Source: Eukaryota sp. TZLM1-RC (lineage: Eukaryota; Metamonada: BaSk clade). From it: DNA of 64,000 bases. A program made the translations under genes and the position numbers. Below the pieces are notes generated by a model. The model did not search any database, was not told the DNA's origin, and saw only the letters and a list, made by a program, of their open reading frames with translations. The stretch lies in the NCBI GenBank assembly GCA_040285825.1, contig JAUPSS010000004.1, positions 4,595,658 through 4,659,657 of the forward strand, in the 5' to 3' direction. Each line of letters begins with the position of its first letter. Position 1 is the stretch's first letter. Of the stretch, positions 27,531 through 38,517 are shown piece after piece.

Positions 27531-29699
27531 ATGCCTTTGGCTGATAGTGACTCTGATACTGATTGGAACGCCCAAGCAAAGATTCTACCAGTCAGATCAA
27601 GCTCATCCACTCCACTTCCCCACTCTCCCCACAATACAAGCTATGCTCGAAATTCATCTCAAAAAAATTTTCATTCAAAAACTGATCATTGTACCAGAAA
27701 AAACACAGAAAAACCACCATTACGTTCCTTGCGTTCTGTTGCGCGTTCTATTAACAACTCCGTTTCTCGAAATTTGTTTTCTCCAGCTGAAACTGCAAAA
27801 AGTCAAAAGTCTATTTCTACTTTTAACTCAAAAATTGACAAAATTGAAAGAACTGAAAAAATGAAACCACTGCCATTAAAAGGTTCTAAAAAATGTTCGA
27901 TTTGTGGTATCAGTGGTCATAATTCGAGAACGTGCCCTGAGAAACAAAAAAGAGAATTTGAATTAAAATCTGCGCAACAAATTCTCAAATGTTCTGTTCC
28001 AGCTGTTGCCGTTGTGAAAGGTGCTGAAAATAATGTTTCTGACGATCAACAGTTAAATGCTTCTAGTGTTCCCTCTTCTTCCCCCTCTGAAAACAGTAAT
28101 TTTTGTTGTCCATTTTGCAAAAAAGATGTTGCAGATTCACGAAATGGTCGAAAACTTCTGTTTTGTACGAATTGTAAAGCCGTTGATACCGTAAGACCCC
28201 CGATCCGGATCCCAGTAGAAATAAGTCCCGCCAGCACAATCCCCTTCTCAATGGAAATGAGAAATTTTACTTCTGAATTGAAAAAAAATAAGTGGAATAT
28301 TTCATCCTTCTGGAAATATTTTGCTAGAAAAAACAAAAATTGTTTTAAGAAAAAATTTGGAAATAGAAAAATTGTAAAATCAAAAATTTGCCGTAAATTG
28401 TGCTTACGTGGTCGTTATGGTGCCGCAAAGCAGTCCTTGTTTTCCTCTTCTTTGGCTGATGCAAACTCTGATACCCTTGAAAAACTTCAAAAGTTGCATC
28501 CTCAAGAAAATTTCAAGTGCAGCAAGCCTGAAGTGTGTCCTTTTTGGATTGAAAATCCTATTACTGCAATTGAAGTTCTTAAAGCTATGCAAAAATTGCC
28601 AAAGGGGAAAGCAGCAGGCCCATCTGGAATTTCTTTTGATCTGTTAAAAATAGCGTGTTCCAGTGCTCCCGAAATTGCTGATGATCTAGCCCACTATTTT
28701 CAACAATTGATTGTTTTGAAAATTAATCCTCCGTGTGAATTACTCGCAGCACGTCTGATTGCTTTAGTAAAGCCTGGAAACGGAATCAAACCTGATGGAA
28801 TACGCCCAATTGCTGTTGGTGAATCTCTTTCTCGTTTGCTAGCATCAATTGTCTTCGATCGTGTCAAAGACAAAGCTTCTACATTTTTGAATCTTCATCA
28901 ATTTGAAATCAAAACAATTGATGGTGCTTCTGTTGCTGCTATTGCCTCTGATACCTTTTTTAATGCAGAGGAAAATAATTTTATTTTTAATCTCGACTTT
29001 AAAAATGCTTTTAATTCTGTAAAGCGAGAAGCAATTTTTGAAGTTATTAAATCTGATTTTCCTGAGCTATCGAGTTTTTTCTACCATTTTTATGGGAAAG
29101 AATCAGATTTAATTTTTAATTCATTTGGTCTTAAATCATCTTCTGGAGTGAAGCAGGGAGATCCTTTAGGCCCATTATTGTTTTGTTTAGCTATTCACAA
29201 AACTTTAAATATCATTAAGCAAAAATACCCTTCTATAAAAATAGTTGCTTATATGGATGATATATCCTTGATTGGTTCATTTGATTTACTAGAATTGGTT
29301 GCTCAAGAAATTGCCGATTCATATGAAAATATTGGGCTCCATCTTAATGCCAGCAAATGCCTTCTGATTGGCTCTTCTGCTCAAGACCTCGTGATAAACG
29401 ATTCTATTGTCCCTTTTACTAATTATAGTAGTGATGCTTTTAAGTTCCTTGGTTGTTGGTTAGGAAATGTGCCTCAAATTCAGAATGAATTGCAAGTTAT
29501 TTTGGAGAAAATGAAAATTGAACTTGATTCAATTTCTTCTTTAGATATAGAAAAGCATATTAAATTTTTCATGCTTAAAATTTGCTACACTGGGAGAATA
29601 ACCCACATTTTGAGATCTTGTGCTCCTTCCATAGCATTAGATTTTTGTCGTTCTTTTAATTCATTGAGAACAGAATTTTTGCTGATTTATTGGATGTAG
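27531..29699 (+). pseudogene. Family A ORF, zinc fingers and reverse transcriptase (5' part)
   Basis: The frame is open from 27432, but that ATG lies in the target duplication, so the element's own start is the ATG at 27531 (MPLADSDSDTDW). It encodes a basic, Ser-rich N-terminus, a CCHC knuckle, a CxxC pair cluster (CCPFCKK, FCTNCK) and a full RT domain: PKGKAAGPSGISFDLL, RPIAVGESLSRLL, FNLDFKNAFNSV, SSGVKQGDPLGPLLFCLAIH and AYMDDISLIGS. The frame ends early at 29699. A T run at about 29683-29687 is one base short compared with the copies at 36001-38285 and 57957-59550. Confidence 0.8.
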
Positions 29700-29775
29700 A
29701 ACCAGGAATGTTGAAAAGCCATTTATTTTCTTCAGCAAATTTGGGTGGTATTGGTTTTACTAAATCTTCAATTTT

Positions 29776-30896
29776 GTGTCAATCAGCATTCTTGGGTGGT
29801 GGCAAAATTTTATTTATGAATTTTCTCGTAGATTTCCTGATGATTCTCATCTGTTAGTCCCCAATTGTAGTCCCTATTTGCATGAGTTATCTTGTGAACT
29901 TGAAAAATTACCGCCACAAATTTGGACCAAATGTTTTCCTCAATCAATTCAAGAAATTCCAAACCGATCTCTATTTAATTTACAGTTTTGCTGTAAAAAG
30001 CTTCAACAAAAATTGTCAAAGATTTTTGAAAGCTTGGATTTTGATGTTAGACTTGGCTTGGCCAAGAAAAAGAATCCCGCTTTTGCAAATCTTTTACAAG
30101 ATATGTGTGACAGTACTTCTTCTGCCTTAGTAACAACAATTCCACAAGTTTATGGTACTCTCTTATCCGATTCTGCTTGGACTCTGAATATGAGATTTCG
30201 TTCCTTTATCTGGCCTGATAAATTACCTCATAATTTAATTTGTAAATGTTCTCGAGAAATTACAACTACTCATTTGTTAAATTGTAAACATTTTATTACT
30301 TTTAGAAGCAAGGTTCATGATGCTGTAAGAGACCAGTTATATTGTATGTGTAAATCTCATAGAATTGAATCCTTCTTGGAACCTTTGTTGTCAAATCTGT
30401 TTGATGCTGAAAATGATTTTCATAAGAATAATAGAGGTGATGTCATATTACCTGGATTAGATGGAAGCTTCATTTTATTGGATGTAATGTCTGTTGATCC
30501 TTGTAATGCCTCAAATGAAAGGCTTGTTAATTCTGAAATTGATAATCCCCTTTCAAATGCTGAAAATTTTAAATTCAAAAAATACAATGAACCTTTGTCC
30601 AAATTGGCCAGTCTACAGCATGCAAAATACAATTTGTATCCATTTGTATTTTCCCTTTTTGGTTCACTTGCACCAACTGCTTTACGTTTTTTGGATGATT
30701 TTGAAATGATTGTAAAGAGATGAACTGGCAGAAATTTCAACATATTGTTTTGGCAAAATAGAATTGTGTTTTCTATTTTTAAGGGGATGTTGAAGATGGT
30801 TTCTGATGCTTTGCTTTCTCTTGGATCTCACTATGAGAGAGTTGCATCTAGTGTTTTTGTTTTGGGAGAGATGGATTTTTTAGATGTTGATTTATA
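29776..30896 (+). pseudogene. Family A ORF, C-terminal zinc motif and RLE endonuclease (3' part)
   Basis: It continues the RT ORF after a second one-base loss near 29803. It shows LICKCSREITTTHLLNCKHF, KVHDAVRDQLYCMCK, then GDVILPGLDGSF with LLDVMSVDPCN (endonuclease acidic pair) and a K-x-x-K-Y (KFKKYNE). A TGA at 30721-30723 replaces an Arg codon seen in the other copies. The same frame then runs on through FWQNRIVFSIFKGM to a TAG at 30894-30896. The ATG at 29776 is incidental. Confidence 0.8.
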
Positions 30897-31116
30897 GGTT
30901 TAGAATAAAATTAAATTTTAAAAAAAATAAATGACAAATGAATAATAATGCTTTCACGGAGAGTTAGTAATAGTTTATTGCATTGAACTACTTGAATGTT
31001 TAAAAACATCAGCCCAGCATTTACTTATCCATGTTTGGGCCTACTGTGTTCCATATTGTTTTCTACAACTGGGAAAAGATTTCTAAAGGCTTTGTTTGAT
31101 AGTTGAAAAAATGATG

Positions 31117-33126
31117 CTACTCATCTGTATATTCACGGAAAACATCAATCAAAAAAGGTCGTCTGAAAAATTGAATCCACCATGGAAAACAAGATAATTC
31201 AACTAAATATTCATTCTTGATCAGTTTGACAGATTTAATTACACCTAGACTAATAAGTTTTGTTGGAGATAAAGAAGAATCTGACAGACTGCGTTCATAA
31301 GGTCTAATAGATTGAATGAACTTCAAAGATGGAAAAGATGGTTCATTGAAATTGGTGGGAACATTCCAATGAATTATCAGTTCTCTCAATTTTGAGAAGA
31401 ATATTTCAATTTTAAGAGAGCAATCCAACCCTACTTCCAATCTAATAATGGATTGAGGTAACGGTATTTGTCCTTTCAATAATCTCTTTGAAAGACCGGG
31501 TGATAACACCAACTCCTTTAATGATGTAAGATGGTTCAAATCAAAAATCTCAATACCATCATTGTTCAGTACCAACTTCACTAGTGAAGTGGGTAATTGT
31601 ATAATTTTGATGCTACAATCAAGTTGAAGAACTTTGAGTTTCAATAAATGTGCGAGATATATAGAAAATTTACGAGATCTCGATCTTCCACCAAACTTAA
31701 CAACCTCAACATTTGGAAAAACTGAGAAGTTATCAACAAATGGATCATTATCAACACCATCATAGTAAACATCAAGTTTTTTAATTCTAGGATTGATTGC
31801 TGCAAGAGCTTTGAATTCAGTCGTTAATCGTAATTGTAAATCACAAATATTTTGATCTAAATGTAATTGCTGATCAGCTCCTAAAGACAAAAAAACATGA
31901 TCCAAATGACAATTAATCACTTCCTTGGCAAGTTTTGCCACTCTCTTGCTAATTGAACATTTGGTGTAAAACCTTGCTTTTACGTAAGGATGATTACCAA
32001 ATAAATGCTTCAAAAATTTAAAATATTGAAAATAAACAAGCTTAATAAGACCACTAAACATTCTCTCTAATGGTTGCCTTGGACACTGAAAAGTTCCAAG
32101 TATTTCAGAACCAAATACATTGACTGGTGTTTCAAGATGATGTTCATCGCCTGTACCTAATTCCCCTTTATAGTTCCTTCCCCAAGCCCAAACAATGTCT
32201 TTGTTGTAGGCATAAAGATAGTCGTTGCCAACAGAAATACCTTCCATATTCGTTAATGGTTCGAGACAAAGAGGATCATTTCGATTTTGGTGAACGTCAG
32301 TAAATTCACTAAGATTACCCCACACAAAGACCTTGCCACTATTATCAACAGCAGCAAATACACCCTGATAACCACTTATTGAAACAACATTAGTTAAACC
32401 TTGGACATGATAGGGTTGATTGGTGAAAGAGTCAACCTTATCGTCTCTTTTATAAATCCAAACCAAGCCATTAATATCAATTATTCCAAAACAATTTCGC
32501 ACTAAAAAGACGGAATCTTTAGGTGTTGTCGTTGGAGTAAAATGTTGGGTAACTGGAATCTTTGTGAAATAAACTTCATCAAAATAGAAATAATCACCAA
32601 ATTCATCAAGTGCAATAAATGAATTACCGGCAACCCAAAGAGAAACAATATTATTTAATTGTTCCATCACTTGAAATGACTGGTAATGTCCCCATCTAAC
32701 AACTTTACCTTGATCTGTCAAAGCAAATGAACACCAAAACCCACCGTAGAGTTTTTTTAATTTATAAGGAAACTTGATGCGGGTGATGGGAAGTAACTTC
32801 ATTTTTGACATATCTACTTGATTAAAAGCATTCCAACCCCAACCAAGACACTTTCCATCAGAACAAAGAACAAGAGAGTGATAATCGCCAGCAGAAATGG
32901 AAGTGACATTAGCTAATGGTAATTTGATGGGAGTTTTGATTAAGGGAGGTCCATTATTGAGGATTTGACCATAATTATTACGCCCCCATCCGTAAACATC
33001 ACCAGAACAGGAGAGAAGAAGTGTAAAGCCAAGACCATTAGAAATAGATTGAACTCCAACCAAAGAATCCAATCGGCTGTCTAGCATTTCAAACGAACCA
33101 TCAATGCAATAGTTTTCACGAGACAT
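31117..33126 (-). CDS. RCC1-repeat protein with C-terminal leucine-rich repeats
   Basis: A 669-residue protein from the ATG at 33126 (the frame opens slightly earlier with TTG). Residues about 25-345 hold RCC1 beta-propeller repeats with the usual G-x-x-Y-x-W-G and H-S-L-V-L elements: GFTLLLSCSGDVYGWGRNNYG, ISAGDYHSLVLCSDGKCLGWG, FVWGNLSE, YNKDIVWAWGRNYKGELG. A linker region follows (about 345-430, basic and aromatic-rich). Residues about 430-650 are leucine-rich repeats (VFPNVEVVKFGG, LKVLQLDCS, LPTSLVKLVLNNDGIEIFD, LTSLKELVLS). No GEF activity can be claimed from RCC1 repeats alone; such proteins often serve as adaptors. A deleted paralogue lies at 267-607. Confidence 0.8.
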   Translation of the reverse strand: MSRENYCIDGSFEMLDSRLDSLVGVQSISNGLGFTLLLSCSGDVYGWGRNNYGQILNNGPPLIKTPIKLPLANVTSISAGDYHSLVLCSDGKCLGWGWNAFNQVDMSKMKLLPITRIKFPYKLKKLYGGFWCSFALTDQGKVVRWGHYQSFQVMEQLNNIVSLWVAGNSFIALDEFGDYFYFDEVYFTKIPVTQHFTPTTTPKDSVFLVRNCFGIIDINGLVWIYKRDDKVDSFTNQPYHVQGLTNVVSISGYQGVFAAVDNSGKVFVWGNLSEFTDVHQNRNDPLCLEPLTNMEGISVGNDYLYAYNKDIVWAWGRNYKGELGTGDEHHLETPVNVFGSEILGTFQCPRQPLERMFSGLIKLVYFQYFKFLKHLFGNHPYVKARFYTKCSISKRVAKLAKEVINCHLDHVFLSLGADQQLHLDQNICDLQLRLTTEFKALAAINPRIKKLDVYYDGVDNDPFVDNFSVFPNVEVVKFGGRSRSRKFSIYLAHLLKLKVLQLDCSIKIIQLPTSLVKLVLNNDGIEIFDLNHLTSLKELVLSPGLSKRLLKGQIPLPQSIIRLEVGLDCSLKIEIFFSKLRELIIHWNVPTNFNEPSFPSLKFIQSIRPYERSLSDSSLSPTKLISLGVIKSVKLIKNEYLVELSCFPWWIQFFRRPFLIDVFREYTDE

Positions 33127-34943
33127 AGGTAACAATGAAGGAGCGCTACTGAAGGAATGTGAATACGTGGAAATAATTTACTTTGCATTTTTTTAACCAA
33201 ACTACTGAATAGAACCCAGTGTTACGGTAGCCGCTCTCTACTCATTAGTTTACTGAATGTACCACGTTATGCAACCCAAAAATCATAAATTATTGTTGGA
33301 ATGCACCACATAATATGTGCTTTTCAACGTAAAATGGCGTATTGTGACTTGAGAGATGAATAGAAGTAGTAAAAATAAACTTAATCAATGTACATCATTT
33401 GATAATTGATAATCAGTACAATGGGAAGAAATTCAAACAAACAAGATTTCCTCTACCGAATCCTGATTTGCCTGAGGTCGAAGAAATGAAAAATTCCTAT
33501 TGACGAAGAGTGAGGGCACCGACACTGCTCTGTACCTTTTTCAAAATCAATCAGCATATATAACTACTAAACCAAACTATCACTAAGCTAATCTGAATTA
33601 TATAATGAATGTTTTTTGTTTTGGAATTAGCTCTACCTTGTTTTCTTATTTCGAATACTTTTCTCAAAACCGGATCAAAAGAATAACGCAGAAATGTTGA
33701 ATATCTGAACTTGACATTCGTTGTAAAATACAAACAGATAGATATAACCAAGACCATCCTTACATTGGGCAAATACGAGTAATCCACACTAGTAGTTTTC
33801 AGTGACACCTAGCCATGATTTCAATATTCTACTCAATAAAATCGTAGTTTGAATAAATGTGGTTTGTAATTCATGTACTGCAATTACCAACGTAAAAATT
33901 GTACAAAACAAAAATAAATTGTTTGATTTTCATGGTGAATAATGATGCTTGATTCTGGAGATGTTTTATTATATTTTCAATTTTTTGACAAAATATAATT
34001 GGGAATACTAAGGCCATAACAAGCACCTTTGCGAATCTCATCAGCAAATGTAAAACTTGTGTTCCTTAAACCCGAAGCGAGTTTAAATCCGTGTTTGGTG
34101 TAAACTTTCGAATCATTAGAAGGGGTAAATGGGATATAAATAACGATAAGAAATACAATAGGAGACAACAGGTTCTCTTGCAAATCACATCATGATTGAT
34201 CAATAAAAATCTCTTCATTGTTTAACTCTAAACGAAACAAAAATTTGAATACACTGAAATGATTAATTCAACGAAATTGGTTGGAATTTTATAAATACTG
34301 AGAAAAAATTGATCAAACAGTGTTCCACTAATTCAAATGTATTAGCTACATCTGTCATAGTCAAGGGTGTATTTTGATCTAGGATTATTCTTGACAGCTT
34401 CAATTGCGCTATCAAAAACGAATCGGATTAGTCAAAAGACACGGTGTAAGAGAAATAGATCTAGATTTATTGACTACATTTGGATCACTTTTTTATACAT
34501 TGGCTCAAGATCAGCTGTCTGTCAACCTGATGGTTGTTGTCGAGCTTCGATTATTAACATTTATATTGATTTCATAATTAGTAAGTGGTAACAAAGATGA
34601 AAACTATATAAATAAATAATGAAAGATATATAAGACAATCGATTACTGTTTTGTTGAACAAATTAAGGAGGCGCCAGGTGTACAAAGTCATCAACGTTAT
34701 GCTCATGAGCTTTTTTAACAAACAGCAATGAGATTAGAAATGATATAAATTCAGAAGAAAGTGGAATGTTGAAATAAATTTCTAATTCATTCACTTTTGG
34801 AAAATTTTCTGATTCTTTATTTAATAATTATTTCGATGGAGAGGAGGTATATATTGAGGATGTGGAGCTTTGGTTGTGTAGTTGATGATTATTTATTTCT
34901 TACTCGATAAATTAAAAAGTATTTAAAACAGTTAGAAATAGTC
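33127..34943. other. Large intergenic region without recognised gene
   Basis: About 1.8 kb of AT-rich sequence. ORFs of up to 85 codons (minus 33551-33808, plus 34367-34591) show no family similarity that I can recognise. They may be relic sequence. Confidence 0.45.
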
Positions 34944-34983
34944 AACTTGTTTTTATTGCTTTCCCATTTTCTATAAACGGTCC
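34944..34983 (+). mobile_element. 40-bp scrap of family B non-LTR element
   Basis: Matches the reverse complement of 3985-4014 and 59630-59660 with one or two differences, around the shared core TTTATTGCTTTCCCATTTTC. It is too short to be more than debris. Confidence 0.6.
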
Positions 34984-35089
34984 ATAAATGATTGCATAAA
35001 AATCAAACAACCTATATTGACTTTGTTGTATGATCATTTATGATCACAAAAACATAAGTGCATATCTCCACATATGTGCATAACCAAAA

Positions 35090-35163
35090 TGTTTCCGCCG
35101 AGACTCGAACTCGGGACCATCTGTGTGTTAGACAGATATCCTAACCAACTAGACCACAGAAAC
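35090..35163 (-). tRNA. tRNA-Val (anticodon AAC)
   Basis: A 74-nt cloverleaf on the minus strand. Acceptor stem GTTTCTG pairs with CGGAAAC (one G-U); discriminator base A. The D arm contains AGTTGGTTA. The anticodon stem TCTGT/ACAGA encloses the loop CTAACAC, giving anticodon AAC. The T stem CCGAG/CTCGG carries the loop TTCGAGT. There is no intron. A TTTT run directly after the 3' end (35086-35089) fits a Pol III terminator. CCA is not encoded, as is usual in eukaryotes. Confidence 0.95.
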
Positions 35164-35299
35164 AACTGATCAGCTACACTTTGACAAATACAAATACAAG
35201 TTCACCGTTATAATTTTTTTACCTTTTTCTTCGCCTTTATAATGCACCTTTATGTAGAGCTGAAGAAGCGAAATTTATCAAGTACACTGAAAAAATCAA

Positions 35300-35895
35300 T
35301 AATCTGAATTCCAACTCACACACTCAATACCTCCTTTGTCTGAGTGAAGATCTTGATTTAAAACAGCCGAGTTGCATATATTATTATAAAGATCATTTTC
35401 ATGCATTCCAGTCAATCGTTTCTGTAATGTTCGATGAGTGTACTTCAAATTTAAAAGATTCTTTTCTGGAATATTGCCATTGAATGATTGGGGAAACCAT
35501 CGACTCCATTTTTCTGCATCAATTTTTGAAATTTCTTCATTAAATGCAAAAACAGTGGAACTTTGCGTTGTCATCAATAAATCTTCACAATCTGCAAATC
35601 ATTCAGAAAACTGAAAGATTGCATTTCTGCATCCACCAACAAAAGCACACGAGGTGAGAGTAGAAGCCTTCGTCCAACTTAAACCGCCATAATGTGGACT
35701 AAGATAAGCATGGTCTGGAATTTAAAACATTGTACATCCCAGTAATTGTGACAGAACTTTTACACTTAACTCATTAAACTTCTGAGCCAAAGGTCTAGTG
35801 ACGAGAGGATTTGTAGATCGAAATATATGATTAAAATTGGAACTAAAACGCAGTCTTATAATGGTAAATTTGATGTGCTTTTGTATATCTAAAAA
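35300..35895 (-). mobile_element. Internal fragment of family B non-LTR retrotransposon
   Basis: The minus strand matches the B copy at 60240-60770: DIQKHIKFTIIRLRFSSNF, NPLVTRPLAQKFNEL, QLLGCTMF and, after frame changes, FNGNIPEKNLLNLKYTHRTL. It is truncated on both sides and lies next to the 3' end of family A copy 2. Confidence 0.85.
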
Positions 35896-35949
35896 TACGG
35901 ATATAAATGTATTTGTTTTGATCAATTAATAAATGTATTTTTAACTTTT

Positions 35950-38285
35950 TTTTTCAAATTATTATTTATTTTTATTCAACAACAAATATGAAATACACAA
36001 TTAAAACTCCACATCCTCAAAACCTGCCTCCCCTACATCAAAACAATTAATCGCCAAAGATTCAGAAAATTTCCCAAAAGAAGATAGTGAATCAGAAATT
36101 AGTGTTACCATTCCCTTAAAAATAGAAAATACAATCCTGTTTTGCCAGTAAACACGATTGAAAATTCTTCCAGTTCTTTCCTTTACAACTACAACAACAT
36201 CCTCAAGGAAAGCCATAGCAGCCTTACCTAGAGATCCAAGCAAAGAAAAAACAAATGGACATAAATTATATTGGGCATGAGAATTTTCATTAACCGAGGA
36301 AATGGGTTTCGCATATTTAGCAATTTTATATTTTTCGCCTGCAAGAAGAGGATTATTTACATCCGAGTTAATGAAATGTTCGTTAGAGGAATTACAAGGG
36401 TCAATAGACATGGCGTCCAAAATAGTAAAACTACCATTTAAACCAGGAACAACTAGATCACCTCTAGTCAGACCCATAGAAGCTCTGTTGTAACGCGTAC
36501 TATCAATATTGGGATCATCAAGAATTAATTTTGATAACAGCGGTTCTAAAAAGGAATCTACACGATATGATTTGCACATTACATAAATTTGGTCCCTGAC
36601 GTTATTATGCACTTTGCTTCTAAACGTAATGAAATGTTTACAGTTCAAAAGATGAGTAAACAAAAGAGGTTTACCACATTTACAAGTTAAATGATTGGGC
36701 AAATTGTTTGGCCACAGAAAACAACGAAAACGCATGTTTAGAAGCCATTCATTGTCTTTTAACAAAAGTCCATAAACAGAGGGAACTTGAGTTACTAAAG
36801 CAGCAGCTGAACTATCACGAATATCCTTTAAAAAATTACCGAAAGCGGGATTTTAGTTTTGGCCAAGCCAAGTCTTACTTCATAATCCAAGCCTTCATAT
36901 AATTTATCCAGATGGTGCTGAAGCTTTTTCAAGCAAAAACGTAATTTTGGAAGTGATCGAGTGGGAATTTCTTGAACATTTTGAGGAAAACACTGAATCC
37001 AGATATCACTAGGCAAATTTTCTAATTCAAATTGCAGTTGATTCAAGTAAAAATTTGATTCACCATTGATCAGATGAACATCAAAAGGGAACCTTTGGAA
37101 AAATTCAAAAACAAAATTTTTACCACCTCCCAAAAATGCTGCTTTACACAGAATCGAAGATTTGGTGAATCCAATTCCACCCAAATCTGCTGAACAAAAT
37201 ACATGACTTCGAATTAAAGATTCATTTACTTCTAATAAAGAAGAAAAAAATTTGACTCGAAGTTTGTTAAAAGATCTGCAAAAATTGAGAGATACCGAAG
37301 GGGAGTTGACCTTAAAATATGAGTGAATTTTCCAGAATAACAAATTTTTAAAATAAAAATTTGATGTGTTTCTCAATGTCACATTCAGCAATAAAACTAA
37401 GATCCTTGTCAAACTTCTCCAATAAATTGTTTAACTGGGAATAAATTTCATCCAAATTGCCAAGCCAACATCCAAGAAACTTAATAGCTTGTTGGTCATA
37501 ATTGATAAAAGGAATCTGAGCTCCACCAATCATCAAATATTGTTTTTCTCTACCAATCAAGAGACATTTAGATGGGTTCAAAGCTAAACCAATTTCTTTG
37601 TATTTCGCCGCAATGTTTTCAGAAACCCTAGAAATGCTTTCAAAAGAACCAATAATAGAAATGTCATCCATATAGGCAACAATACGCAAATCAGGGAAAT
37701 CTTGTTGTGTCATTTTAATGATATTATGAATAGCCAAACAAAACAGCAAAGGGCCAAGAGGATCACCTTGTTTCACACCAGAAGAAGATTCAAGGGTAAA
37801 GGAGTCAAAAATTAAGTCTGATTTTTTTCCATAAAATAAATAAAAATATGCAGAAAGTTCAGAAAAATCATGAAGAAGCACATCAAAAATACAATTACGT
37901 TTCACAGAATTGAAAGCATTTTTGAAATCCAAATTGAAAATATATTGATGTTGTTGACTATTAAAAAAAACATCTGAAGTCATTGAAGCAACAGAAGCAC
38001 CTTCAACAGTTTTTATACCAAATTGGAAAGGCTTCAAATAGTCCCTTGCTTTAGTAGAAATTCTGTTAAAAATAAGCGAAGAAAGCAATCTGGTTAATGA
38101 CTCTCCAATGGCAATTGGTCTAACTCCATCAGGTTTGTCACCTTTACCAGGTTTAACTAAAGCAACTAAACGGGCAGCAGTCAATTCAGGCGGAGGAACA
38201 TAATTTAAACACATTAAATTTTGAAAATAAGAAGCAAGATCCTCAACAATTTCAGGAGCATTTTTACAGGCAGTTGTTTTAACAC
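35950..38285 (-). mobile_element. Family A non-LTR retrotransposon copy 2, 5'-truncated
   Basis: On the minus strand it reads from the RT domain (ELTAARLVALVKPGKG, NLDFKNAFNSVKR, SGVKQGDPLGPLLF, AYMDDISIIGS) through the zinc motif (CKCGKPLLFTHLLNCKHF) and RLE (GDLVVPGLNGSF, LDAMSIDPCN) to a stop at 36001. Three single-base deletions lie at a T run (about 37350), a C run (about 37295) and an A run (about 36855). The 5' zinc-finger region and early RT are missing. The 3' end past the stop is A-rich, its last base uncertain. Confidence 0.85.
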
Positions 38286-38517
38286 AAACAAAAAGAAAAA
38301 AATTTACACAACGAAAACCCCATCAGTCGTGGGGACAAGGTGACAAGATATAAGAACACTGGTTTACAATGAGTGACTCAAGTTGCCTTTTTGACTTAAA
38401 ACTTCAATTGTAAAAAAGAAATCTGTAAAATATTTCCTACTTCAATACATTACAGAGGGGTGTCATTTAAGCCATAAAATACACACTGTCGAAATCACTT
38501 TACTACAATAACAAAAC

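Larger units (their letters stand above)
27428..30937 (+). mobile_element. Family A non-LTR retrotransposon, near full length, with 11-bp target duplication
   Basis: The element is 27439-30926, flanked by the direct repeat ATAAATGACAA at 27428-27438 and 30927-30937. The 3' end is A-rich. One long ORF is expected: an N-terminal CCHC finger (CSICGISGHNSRTC, near 27897), a second Cys cluster, RT with YMDD (29250-29261), a C-x-C...H...C zinc motif (about 30243-30290) and a restriction-like endonuclease (GDVILPGLDGSF, then LLDVMSVDP). This C-terminal arrangement is that of R2/NeSL/CRE-like elements. Two single-base deletions and one TGA disrupt this copy. Confidence 0.85.
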
